Assembly: GCF_022682495.2 (NCBI RefSeq)
Contig: NC_071391.1
Coordinates: 17,707,680 to 17,771,679 of the forward strand
Reading direction: 5' to 3'
Length of the DNA: 64,000 nucleotides
Source: Desmodus rotundus
Taxonomy: Eukaryota > Chordata > Mammalia > Chiroptera > Phyllostomidae
Of the stretch, positions 46,076 to 57,403 are shown piece by piece. Each line of letters starts with the position of its first letter. Position 1 is the stretch's first letter. The notes beneath the pieces were generated by a model. That model ran no database searches, was not told the origin of the DNA, and worked only from the letters and a program-made list of their open reading frames with translations. The translations under genes and the position numbers were made by a program.

Positions 46076-47744
46076 GAGTGCAGATAATTATAACGTGATT
46101 TTGCCTCCCAAAGAATACATGAATGAAAAAATAGCTATAAGTTCCCTTTAGTCACACTTATTCTGAAAATCTAACTGAAATAGTTGTGAAATTTGCCATC
46201 ATCTTATACCCCACATATCTTATTTTGATGCTTTTTTAGGTAGGTAAACTTTAACATCTACTAGAGTACCATAAACATGTTTAAACCTAAATTTTGTTTC
46301 AAAACATATTAGGAACTAGATTGTGAGAATGAATGAAAGAAAGATATATACTAACATCAGTTCCATTTTTGAAGTCAATATATTAACATGTTTCTTATTG
46401 AGTTATATGAATTGTGATTATTTATTTTACCTCTGATTGAAGACACCAGATAGGATACTGTCATTATAAATATAATAATTCAGTTCTTGATTGTCAAAAT
46501 TTCATTGAGATTTGAAATGCTGATGACATAAATGCAATAAAGAATGCTTTATTCATTTATATCCAGAAAACGATATTAGAAGATGATACATTCCCTCTTC
46601 CTTATGGTTAGCAATTTGGGTCTCATGATTCTATATTACATCTATTATTTGTTGGCATATAATTTGCAAAGATTTTGTTTTTAGCATTAGTGTCACTGCT
46701 TTGGCTTTCACTATAAATTATGTATTCATATTCAGATGGTGAAAATATATACTTGGGAAAATAGTCACAGCAAATGGCACACAGAAACCGTCAGGTTGGG
46801 ACAGAGCCTGGTCAGATGTGCAGATGAGAGCACATATTGATATTGAACCCATGGGAGTATAGGTGTCTTCTGGATTCTAAGAATCAAGAGAGAATCATGG
46901 CATCTTCATACTGCTTAACTCTTTTTTTAAAAAAAAATTATTTAATCTTTACTGTATTTTTCCATTACCTCTTTGTCTGTGATACAGTCTGCAAAATCAA
47001 CAGCAATCATGTGGCAAAATGCACAATTGGAAATAGAGAGGTGAGCCCTTGTTAGAATGGATCCCTAAGATAGACCTGCTGCAGAGTGGGAAGGAGATGA
47101 GCAGGTTTCTCACAATTTATGAGCCATAATATTTAAGTGTTATGCTGCAGCCTTAAATGCAGCTCAGATCAAGCCTGGATGGTGAGCAGCGGTGGAGGGT
47201 AGGTCTTATAAATGCTATTAGAGTTCTGAAGCCACATTTGCTCACTGTTTGATTCTAAAAACCCTGCCCTTGCTAGTATATATAGGACACATATAAGGAA
47301 GCGTTAATATTTGTCCTGGCATGGCATCTACTACAAAATAAATTCTTTTATTTTAATGATATACTTTAGTTTTTTTCAGGAAGTGTTAACTCTTTGATTC
47401 AGGCTATGGAAAAGCCATAGTGGTTGAATGCATCTATGAAATGTCAACTTGTATCCTCCTTCCATATCAAAAATCTTGCTTTATCACTGAATATACCTTA
47501 ACCTTGTTCTTTGCCCTGAACCAATTATATTAATAGCATAGATATAATTGGTTACAGGCTAAATGGGAGTTTCCTTATTTCCTCTAGATGGAACATCATT
47601 CTCTTTGCAGCATCTTACTCTGTGGTGAACATATTGACGTTTAAATACACAGAGGTGTTTCTACAGGGAAAGTGCAGCTTGGACTAAACATTAAACTAAC
47701 CATTTTCAAAGTAAAAATATGTACAGTGTAAGTGAAAAAGAACT
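46076..47744. other. Unique AT-rich DNA; possible micro-L1 at 46,92x
   Basis: 46,921-46,965 contains an A/T run and 'TGTATTTTTCCATTACC', similar to the 3' end of the L1 at 10.9 kb. Imperfect 9-bp repeats (TAACTCTTT, TACCTCTTT) flank it. Weak evidence for another very short L1 insert. Confidence 0.4.
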
Positions 47745-48235
47745 TACAAACTAGTGTAAGGTCTGAGTTTTAACCCTTGTTAAACAAGTTGTTAGTTGTA
47801 TAGTCTTGGTCATACCTTGCAACTTCACTAAACATCAGTTTCTACATGTTTAAAAATGATGCCTTCTGATCTTACCTTTAACTGGAACCTAATCAACAGA
47901 AGAAAAAAGCAAGCAAAAAATAACCAGAGACATTGAAATTAAGAACAATCTGACAGTGATCAGAAGGGAGGTGGGAGGGGATAATGGGGGAAGGGGGAAG
48001 GGTTTTTAGGAACAACAATAAAAGACATGTGGACAAAACCAAGGAGGGGGAGCGGAAGCAAGGGAAGGAGGAGGGTTTGGCTGGGGTGGGGGGCAGCCAT
48101 GGGGAGTAAATGCAGACAACTGTGATCGAACAACAATAAAATAATTTTTAAAAAATCAACAAAAAATAAATAAATAAAAATGATGCATTCTAGGTAGATC
48201 GATCCTCTTAAACTGTCTTGAGGATTATATGGGAA
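47745..48235 (+). mobile_element. MIR SINE split by an L1 insertion
   Basis: The MIR 5' and core part lies at 47,745-47,850 ('GTTGTATAGTCTTGGTCATACC', 'CATCAGTTTCTACATG'). The MIR 3' part resumes at 48,187 ('TCTAGGTAGATCGATCC… TCTTGAGGATTATATGG'). The interruption is the L1 described separately. Confidence 0.65.
47851..48186 (+). mobile_element. 5'-truncated L1 with 12-bp target duplication, inside a MIR
   Basis: TAAAAATGATGC is repeated at 47,851-47,862 and 48,175-48,186. The body has 'ACCAGAGACATTGAAATTAAG', a purine-rich 3' UTR and 'GCAGACAACTGTGATCG' with an A-rich tail. Same class as the inserts at 27.1 and 56.5 kb. Confidence 0.9.
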
Positions 48236-50149
48236 ATATTTTTTTATGCTGTTCTTCTGGCTGCTCACAGGTAGCCAAACAGAACTTGTTAAATGAAAAA
48301 AAAACACAAAAAACCAGAAATATTTAAAATGCACAAAGGTGAGAGATTATGATTAATTAAAATTTGAAGTTTTTCATCAATTCATTTTGAATCTAAGCAG
48401 CCATTCATCACTGCTCGATTCCCCATCCTCCCTAGAGGCATCCTTTTTTCCTGGCAGAAGTTCAACAAATTTGGTGGCCTCATGAGATGTGGATTATATT
48501 CTAACACAGGGATTCACAGCTCACCAAGTACCGTACCTTTGACTCTAGAGGGAAATAGCACTTTTAGGTGGAAACCTGCAATACATTTGGACATCTGCAT
48601 AATGCCTGGAATTAGCATAGGTTTACATAATACACAACTCCATTAGAATTTTGATGCCTTAGAAAGGAACAGAGGTATTAAATTTTCTGAAAGAAAATCT
48701 CTGGAGGGTGTGAAGGCCTGAAGCAAAATGAACCCAACGTGAGGGGCATGTTTTGAATGGATGAAAGGACATTAAAAACTGAGTTCACCAAAAAACAAAT
48801 GTGTTTAACTAACCAAAAAGTGGCCCATTGCTGCTTGTGTACTACAGCCCTTTTATCCTTTGAAGGATGTTAATAACAGGTGGCCTCTCTCCATTCTACT
48901 TGTTGAGAGGTGATGTAGTATAAGCCTATTTATTAGATAAATATCTGTGACCATAGGCACCTCATGGAATTACTTGTGTGGAGGGAGAGGGGGAGCATCA
49001 GGGAAAGTGATAAGACAAAATGGGAGAAGAAGTAAAGAAGGGTAGAGGAGGGGACAGAAGAGTTGGGATGAGGTGGGCAAAAATAAATAAGTAAATAAAC
49101 AGAGAATCTGCTAGATTATATGGTTTAACAGTCATGTGGTCCCCAAAGTTTCTAGACTGTGGGACTCTAATTGGTAAAAAGTAATGTACTCTGACAGATT
49201 CTGAGATCTGCCCAGATTTTTCAGCCACACTTTTTACCCAGGGATAATAAGAAATAGCTCCTGTCCTCCTGTTGGTACTGCCAGTGGGAACTTGTACCTG
49301 AATTTGTGAGCAAAAGGCAACTTAAGTGCCAAGCTGACGAGGACTGTGGGTTTCCAGAGAGTCCTTCCAACTCCATGGGCAACAGGAGAACATGGGAAAG
49401 TGGTTCCCCAGACGCTCACCACCAAAGACTGCTCTAGTGTGTTCTCTGTGTCACACAAACCCCATGATTTAATTTGTTCCCAACTGAACAGAGTCCATGG
49501 ATTTAATAATACTTAGTGTATTTTCTGTATTCTTATTAATCAGTCAGCTACATCCTGCTTTTGTCATTCCAGCTTGATAGTATGAAACATGATTTCCTCC
49601 TGGAGTCAATTTAAATACAGCCGTAAGGACACTTAACCTTTAGATTGCCTTTGTCTTATTGTGGATGATAGCAGTCGCTTCGTTTTTGAAATGTTAAAAA
49701 TGGCTCATTGGTACCGGTTAAGTAAGAAACTAATAAACATGTAAAATCATAATATTAAAGTAGAAAGGGAAATGGATTCAGACAGAAAACCTCAGATGAG
49801 CTGATGAATAACAGCCAGGTGAGTGAGGTCGAAAAAAACCTCTAGGGCCTTCTGATAGTTCTGAGCAAGTTGTAATGATTTGCCCCTCGCCTGTCCCCCT
49901 GACTTTGACTGGTATATGTATATGGCCCCTTTGCCTACATTACTAGTCCCAGTTGAGCGAAAAATGCAGTAGAAGGTAGAAGCAATGAAAGATGAGTCAG
50001 GTCCTGCTCCGAGTAGCACAAGTGATTCAAGGGACTTCCCCTGTCTCCCAGAGCTCTGCTTTTCCACCCCCCAAAATGATGAGATGGGCTGTGTGATCCT
50101 TTTATCTCTTTCTACAGTGAAGTACTGTGATTGTTTTTTGAACATTGCT
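48236..50149. other. Unique DNA
   Basis: No repeat or exon was recognised. Open frames on the minus strand (49,234-49,458; 49,792-50,145) lack domains and splice support. Confidence 0.45.
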
Positions 50150-50225
50150 TTTTCTGAGCCTCGTTTTCCTTATCTGTAAAAATGGGAAGAATGCCGACCT
50201 CACAAGGTGACTCTAAGGACTAGCA
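50150..50225 (+). mobile_element. MIR fragment
   Basis: 'TGAGCCTCGTTTTCCTTATCTGTAAAAATGGGAAGAATG' followed by 'GACCTCACAAGGTG' is the MIR core and 3' part. Confidence 0.65.
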
Positions 50226-50394
50226 GATAGCAGCTGAATCTCTCTCCCAACATTCAACTACTTGATTCCTGAATTTAGTTATCAGGACTTCACAGAATGA
50301 GTTCAGGTAGTGAGTGATATAACACTGAGTCTATTTGAATTCAGCATTTCATATAGCATGTGGTGACTTTTGAATAGCGAGGGTTTATTAAAAG
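50226..50394. other. Unique DNA
   Basis: No feature was recognised. Confidence 0.35.
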
Positions 50395-50560
50395 TTTTTA
50401 GGTCCTGGGTATCTATAGAAGCACCTTGCATATAGGCAACACTCAATAAATGTTTACTCTGGTCTCCTTGACCTTGACGATAGGGAGATCCGTGTTCAAC
50501 TTTGCTTCCCCAGCATCTAGCACAGTGCCTAACAGTCAGCAATGCTCAGTGGATGTTTGT
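50395..50560 (+). mobile_element. L2/MIR-class 3' ends
   Basis: Two successive L2-type tails: 'CACTCAATAAATGTTTACTC' at 50,439 and 'CCAGCATCTAGCACAGTGCCTAACAG… CTCAGTGGATG' at 50,509. Confidence 0.6.
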
Positions 50561-52806
50561 GGCCCTGCTGAGCCTCTCATCCTTGGCTTTAAAATGTACT
50601 TAACAATATCTATCTGCCAGAGAGATTTTGTAAAGAATGGTAAAAGGTCATTTCAGAAAAGGTAAGATTATAACTTTCATACAGATATAAAATAAATAGT
50701 TGGTAAAGATTTTACATAACTCATTAATTTATGAGCTAATCAGAAGTATTATAATCAGTTAAAAGAAAAATCTAAATATACACTTCATAAAGCAGGATTA
50801 TTGAAATTAATATGCAAATTGAGGTAAAACTAGCTTCTCCCACAAGGGAGAGGGAGATCAATTGAACCTTTACTGGACAAAATAAAACTTGTCTACCTAT
50901 AGAAAATGATTATTTTGTACTGCTAACAGTTATTTATAATTTATAGAGTTGTAAATTCCATAAAATTCTTCTGTGGAATTAGAATCATATAAACTAGACA
51001 ATGTATAGTTTTCCATTGAAGCACTAATTTTTTCCCACGTAAATGCATTAAATAATCATGTAAATCAATGAATTGGTGCCTTGTACATACGAGACTTCCA
51101 ATAAATGGTTATTTGTAAAAATTATAACAATGAAGTAGATTAAATGTTTTGAAGATTCTTAATTTAAATCAGAATTGGAGCTCTAACATTTGGTTGGTCT
51201 ATTTCCCAGGTTTGGTATTCACCCTCCCATGTAATTCAGGCTCCTTCCCTCCTTTTTAAAAACCATTAGCTCCACTTTTATTTTAAACATGTACTAGATG
51301 TATGTGCAACTTGCCGAACATACCCATTTTGCTCTGAAGTTACCTATTATCATAAAAGGGATTCCGAGAATAACACAAAATGACAGTGAGTAAAAGTAAG
51401 AATGAGACAATTTTGACAAAGGCTGTTCACTTATAAAAATTTGGCCAGCAGGCTCCTCTGCCATCATGTCTCTTTAAGCAAGATTTCAAAGGTATTGGAA
51501 AGAGGAGTATGTTTAATGGAGTAAAATGAGGAAATGCTGAGATTATATCTAATTGGCAAGTGTTCTATTAAGATAGCATATTAATGTATTTTCGAAGCTG
51601 GGGAAGCTTTCGAACTTGTTCATTAAAATGAGCAGAGGGTTTTCTGTGGCTGACTACTTTCTAGAACAAGCAAGTGTCCCTGGGGAGCTTCGATGCCATC
51701 ACAGGGATCCCATTGGTTGGGAGGAGAGGGTTACTATGGTGGGTGATTTCTTAATATAAACCAGTTAATATAAGAAAATGTAAAATGCAGACTGTGGTTT
51801 ACATACACATGAAATGATTTTGTTGAATTTAGTTAAAAGAGTCCCATTAATCCAAAAACAGATGTGAAATTCCAGGCAAATGCAATTGTGATAGGGAAAC
51901 AAAAAATTATGTGGTTAAGGTATTTGACCATGATTATATGATATGTCATGAGATGAAACTTATTATCAATCTTTCCTTGGAATTTACCATCGCTCAAGGC
52001 CAAAGTCACACTTTCTGTCTTAGGACAGATTTAGTGTACAAAATGTTTTAGTATTAATTATTTAAATAAAACAAAACAATAGTCTATGGCCCACTACCAC
52101 AGCTGAGTAAGCAAATAAGAAGAGCAGATTCAGCTTAGCTAGTCTTAAAATCTGAGCTTCCCAATTTATATAATTTTCTACTATAATCTGAAAAATGAAG
52201 CTAATAAAAACATCAGACAGAAAGCTATAGGTAATAAGTACTTAGAAAGGTTGTACTAATTGAATAAGATTACGTATGTGTACATGCAACTATCATAGCC
52301 CCAAGCCCATGGTAACTTCTCAATTGTCAAATTGCTTTCTGTCTTCTCAGGGGATGAAATAACAAGCAAATTTTAGTCAAATCTATAACATCAAGTCTGT
52401 TGTTAACAAACTTCCATGAAGTCTGTGTATTCACCTGGATTTCTACTGGGTGTAATTGCAGAGGCAAAACCACATTAATATTCAATATAGTTTTTTAACG
52501 GAGAAAATCTCTCCATCACTTTCTATTTTACAAATAATAAAAATGGTCAAATATTTTCTAATGCAAGTAACGGAAGTTAAAATCTAATTGATCAACCAAT
52601 ATTTATTGAGCATTTTGTCTTCCTAAGTATATCCTTTTAGTCTTTTGTTTAATTTATTGGGGCGGCATTGGTTAATAAGGTTATAAAGCTTTCAAGTGTA
52701 TATTTCTACAATATGTGGTCTGCATGTTGCATTGTATGCCCAGCCCCCAAAGTCAAATCACCTTTTATCACTATATATTCATGTCCTTTTATTCTGTTTT
52801 ACACAG
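50561..52806. other. Unique AT-rich DNA with a conserved-element-like block
   Basis: 51,440-51,720 is repeat-free and holds an imperfect palindrome around TTCGAAGCT…AGCTTTCGAA (51,591-51,614), AAAGGTATT and ATTAATGTATT cores. A reverse L2-like tail may lie at 52,590-52,625. No coding exon was found before 52,807. Confidence 0.4.
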
Positions 52807-52943
52807 GAGTTACTGGTGCACAGACATATCTAGATTACCAACATGGAAACATCCTGAAACTACTTTGGCGTCTCAGTCTCAAAAAATTGACTGGATTCAA
52901 GTCTAGCAAACAGGGAAACTGGTCCTTGGACAATTCGCCACAG
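52807..52943 (+). other. Candidate internal exon, 137 bp (unverified)
   Basis: It is bounded by a strong acceptor (TTTTATTCTGTTTTACACAG|GA) and a donor that matches CAG|GTAAGT perfectly (52,941-52,949). The length is typical of an internal mammalian exon. Of the three frames, one is open throughout: it takes one base from a previous exon, then 45 codons, and ends at a codon boundary. It reads '…LDYQHGNILKLLWRLSLKK…' and '…GNWSLDNSPQ'. The other two frames have stops. I do not recognise the protein. It may be a coding exon, a lncRNA exon or chance. Confidence 0.4.
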
Positions 52944-54479
52944 GTAAGTGAGACATATAACTCACCTCATTAGAATCCTTCAAAGACTCATTGCCTGTGG
53001 GGTAGTTAATTACATTTCAGATGATTTTAATATTCCTTCGGTACAGCTGACAGTTTCTCTCCTTTCCTGTACATACCCAGGTGGATGCCAACATATGGCT
53101 AAATGTCTGGCCATTTCATCTTTTTTCATTTGGGCTTCAGACAGTTACAAATGGAGGAAGCAGGGGGAGAAGGTACCCACCTCATAAAACTTTTACTAGT
53201 GGTGATTTATGCAGAAGGGCGGGAGTCAAACTCTTCCTGGAACAGATGTCTCTTTGCACTGGCCCAGGAGCTGACAGAGTGGCAGATTGACCTGCCCAGG
53301 ATTCAGAATAAAACAAGCAGACAAATAGTGATGTCCTTCTGCTTTTTTTTTTTTTTTTTTTTTTTTGAAACTGGAGCAGCAGTTTGGTCATTAATGTGTA
53401 ACAAAGTGTTTGGGAAAGGTAGTCAGATGGTGAGACTGGAAAGCTTGATGTGGGGACAGCATGGGAATATTTTCCGTTGGGCTACTGTGAAAGTTGAACT
53501 TGGCTGAATGAACCGTGGGGAAGAATGAAAGTCTACGTGACTCAAACAAGTGGCAGTTTGTGAGCTGGGGGCCTGAGTTGTAGCATCTTCTGTAGCTAAA
53601 TGTGCCACCACCAGTCAAGGCTACCAGAGCCTACGGAGAGCACCTGCCCAACTCTGTGAAATGAAGGTAATCTGTTCATTCTTCTGTGGGTTTTTACTGT
53701 GTTGAGGGGAAACAAAACAAAACACATCAAATTACAGTGGTTTTAAGCGTTATCTATGGCAAAGGAGACATTTATACTTGCTGTTTTAATTGACAAATAC
53801 TTGAATCATCCATGCTGTTTTAATGTTATAAGAACCTTGGGACTATGGCAGGTGCAATTTCTTATACATTTTTCTCTTAATATTTACTTCTCTCTGGGTT
53901 TTGCATGTTTAACAGCTATCTCTCCTGAATTCCTAACCCAATAGCTTCAGGAAGATAATTACTTTTCAACAACTTTATCCCAGTGTGTAGACTGAGCTAA
54001 ATTGAAGACATGTTATATGTGTTCGGGGAGACCCCTTTGTTTCGAGAGTCACGTAAGGACCTGGATATGGAGGTGTTCTGTAGCATGTAGTGTTCTCTCC
54101 AAAGATAAAGAGGCAATGGTAATGTAAAGATAATGTACCAGCCCTCAAAACAGGCATGAAACAACACAGAAAAATAAAAAATGTAAAGGTGTTTTTTTTT
54201 TTTTTAAGTATATGCATCCCACTTCTTTGCCTTCGATCTTGGTACTTCTGTCCATACAAAATGGAGGATATTGTTTTCTTGAGTCAGGCTCTTTGTTTAA
54301 GGAAAGAAAGACTCATGTAAGTAGCCCAAGTGAAAGAGAATTATTCTGGTAACCAATGTGGACTGGAACCAAAACAAAATTCAAAACCAAGAAAAAATTT
54401 TATATTTGTACCATTCTCGTGAGCACCAGGGAACTTAACTTCATGACTCTACTTCTCCTTATTCCATTTTTTCTCCCTC
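52944..54479. other. Unique DNA with long poly(T)
   Basis: A 24-base poly(T) lies at 53,343-53,366 and a 17-base T-run near 54,191. The sequence right of the first (53,367-53,650) is GC-richer and unclassified; no target duplication was found that would prove a retroposed copy. Confidence 0.4.
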
Positions 54480-55121
54480 TCTCTTTTTTTCATTCAACAT
54501 GCTTCTCAGGAGATTGATTTGAGTTATTGGGTGCACAATAGTTAATTCATTCTCTTTCGCTTGAGTAGTATTTTTTGGTAAGGATATGCAGCAGTTTGTT
54601 TAATTTCTGACCTGTTGAAAGATGTCTTGATATTTTCACAGTTTGGGACTATTATTTAAAAAGTTGCTATAAGCATTCGCAAACAGATTTTCGTGTGGAC
54701 ATAAGATCTAAACTCATTTCCTACAAGTGCAATTGCAAGATTAAATTCTGGTTGCATATTTGGGTATTTGCCCTGCTGTATTCAGATATAATTGACACAT
54801 AACATAGTATCAGTTTAGGGTGTACCATGGGATGATTCGGTGCATGTGTAGATGGTGGAATGTTTACCACAATATGGTTACTTAACACATGCTTCATCTC
54901 ACATAATCGCCATTTTGTGGTAGTGGTTGTTATGGTGACAACATTTAAGATCTGCTCTCCTAGCAAACTTCAACTATACAACAGAGTCTTATTAACAATG
55001 GCCACCATGTTATACATTAGATTCCCCAGAACTTGTTCATCTTATAGCAGAAAGTTTGTGCCTTCTGACCAATGTCTCACCGTTGCTCTCGCCCCGCCAG
55101 CCCCTGGTAGCAATCAGTCTA

Positions 55122-55783
55122 CAGTGGCCCCCTCTTATCAGCAGTTTCACTTGCTGTTATTTCAATTACCCATGGTCAACAATGGTCCAACAATACTAAA
55201 TAGAAAATTCCAGAAATAAAGAAAATTGATATGCTTTAAATCACATGCCATTCTGAGTAGCATGTTGAAGTCTTGGGCTGTCCTGCTGCACCCTGCATGC
55301 AGTGTGACTCGTCCGTTTGTCCAGTAGACCCACAAGGCATATGCTACCCTCCCATTAGTCATTAGCCCTCTTTGTTAGGAGGTTGGCTATCTCAGTATCA
55401 CCATGCTTGTGTTTTCAATAACTCTTATTTTACTTAATAATGGTGCCAAAGCACAAGAGTAGTGAGGTTGGTAGTTCAGACATGCCAGGGAGAAGCCATA
55501 AGACGTTTCCTTTAAGTGACAAGGTAAGTCCAGTACACTAAGATTATTTTGAGAGAGACCACATATGTATAACTTTTATTACAGTGTATCATTCTATTTT
55601 TTCCACTTCATTATTACTTATTGTTAATCTCTCACTCTGTCTACTTTAAAATTAAACATTATAATAGGTATGTATGTATATGAAAAAAACAGTACATATA
55701 GGGTTTGATTCTCTCTGTGGTTTCAGGCATACTCTGGAGGTCTTGGAATGTATCCCCCTCCCCTTTAAATAAAGGGCATCTAG
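55122..55783 (+). mobile_element. Tigger (pogo-like) transposon, internally deleted, TA target
   Basis: It starts CAGTGGCCCCCTCTTATC right after a TA (55,120-55,121). It ends '…AAAGGGCATCTAG' before a TA (55,784-55,785), where the L1M sequence resumes. It keeps the 5' terminal region, the start of the transposase frame and the 3' region; most of the transposase is gone. It is a relic of a Tc1/mariner-superfamily element. Confidence 0.85.
55441..55535 (+). pseudogene. Tigger transposase N-terminal remnant
   Basis: From the ATG at 55,441 the frame reads 'MVPKHKSSEVGSSDMPG', equivalent to the lysine-rich start of pogo-class transposases with a CENP-B-like DNA-binding head. It runs into a stop after about 30 residues, before the helix-turn-helix domains. 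No catalytic domain remains. Confidence 0.65.
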
Positions 55784-56345
55784 TACATTATCACTTCTGC
55801 GTTCGACAGCTTTAGATTCCACATGTAAGGGAGATCATGTAGTATTTGTCGCTCTCTGTCTGACTTATTTTACTTAACATAATGTCCTCAAGGTCGATGC
55901 CTGTTGTTGCAAATGGCAAGATTTTCTTTTTGTTAGGACTAAATAATATTTTATTGTACTTATATAATAAAATATATAATATTTATTTTATAATTCTATC
56001 ATATTTTCTTTATTCATTAGTCTATTGACACAGGTTGTTTTCATGCCTTGGTTACTGTGAATAATAGGGCAATAAACAGGGGAGTGCAGAGTATTGTTTG
56101 AGATAGTGATTTTATTTCTTTTGTATACATACCCATAGGTGAAATTGCTAGATGATACAGTAGCTCTATTTTTAATTCTTTAGGAGTCTCCTTACTGTTT
56201 TCCCCAGTGGCCGCACCAATTTATATTCCCATCAGCAGTGCACAGGGGTTCCCTTTTCTCTTGTATCTCACCAGCATTTCCTATCTCTTATCTTTTTAAT
56301 GATAGTCATTCTAACAGGTGTAAAATGACATCGCATGGTGGCTTT

Positions 56346-57127
56346 GGTTTGGGCCAGGAAAGCTGGAAGGAGTTTCCCTTACTGGGAAAGGGAGAGTGGG
56401 GTGAGCCACCAGCTTCCTCAGTCTTTAGGAGCACTGCACGAAGGACCCTCTTCTGTTTCAGCCCACCCACCCACCCGGAGACTGTCAAAGCTGAAAAAAG
56501 CAAACAAAATATAACCAGAGACATTGAAGTTAAGAACAATCTAACAATAGCCAGGGCGGGGGTGGGGGGTGGGGGCGGGGATAGTGGGAAGAGGGTATTA
56601 CAGGAACTACTATAAAGGACACATGGACAAAACCAAGGGGGAGGGTGGAGAGGGGGGAGGGAGGTGGGTTCACCTGGGGTGGGGTAGAGGGATGGGGAGA
56701 AAAGGCATACAACTGTAATTGCATAACAATAAAAAAAAAAAAAAAAAAAAAAAAAAAACAAACAAACAAAAAAAAAAAAAGCTGAGATGTACAGAGACCG
56801 CCTGGAGCAAGGAGGAAGGGCAGGGGCCACCAGGATTAGCCATGCAGTGGGAGCGACCACAGTTCCCAGTGTTTTGCTCCGCAGAGGGCCATACCAGATT
56901 TTGCCACTAAAGAGACTAGGATGGGGCTACATCAGACCCCTTACAGATAGATTTCAGTGGTTTTAGCCCCTCTGGTTTTCCTGGTTGCAGATACCAGTCC
57001 TCTGAGTCCTACCCCACTGTCACCTGGCCCTGGCACCTCAGAGTGCAAACTGGCAGCCAGCCCCTGCCTCTGTGGCTGTACAAGTGCAAAATACCAGTCA
57101 AGTCCCACTTGTTGATTTTTGCCATTG
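56346..57127. other. Unclassified GC-rich block inside the L1M, carrying a young L1
   Basis: The flanks of the young L1 (56,346-56,486 and 56,786-57,127) are GC-rich, purine/CpG-containing and unlike the L1M around them. I could not place them in a family. They may be another LTR or an L1 5' region. Confidence 0.4.
56487..56785 (+). mobile_element. Young 5'-truncated L1 with long A-tail
   Basis: AAAGCTGA is repeated at 56,487-56,494 and 56,778-56,785, a short target duplication. The body is the same 3' end as at 27.1 kb ('ACCAGAGACATTGAAGTTAAG', a G-rich 3' UTR, 'GGCATACAACTGTAATTGC'). An A-rich tail of about 50 bases (56,732-56,780) points to a recent insertion. Open frames across it on either strand are not genes. 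Confidence 0.9.
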
Positions 57128-57403
57128 TTGCGTGAGCTTTCGGTGTCGTATCCAAAAAGTCATTGTCAAGACTAATGTCAAAAGCTTTGTTCCTATTTAT
57201 CTTGCGGTTTTAATTTTTATTTCCTCCAAAACTAGTGATATTTAACATCATTGTTTATGCTTATTTACCAGACTTATATCCTCTTCAGTGAAATCTCTTT
57301 TCATGGCTTTGGCCCATTTTTTTTTTTTACTGGATTTTGTTTTGTTTTGTTTTGTTTTTTACTGGAGTTTTGAGAATTTTTTATATATTCTATGCACTAG
57401 TCT

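Noticed and set aside
56306..56860. 184-residue open frame, minus strand
   Set aside because: It crosses a young L1 3' end and its A-tail, giving low-complexity F- and P-rich translation.
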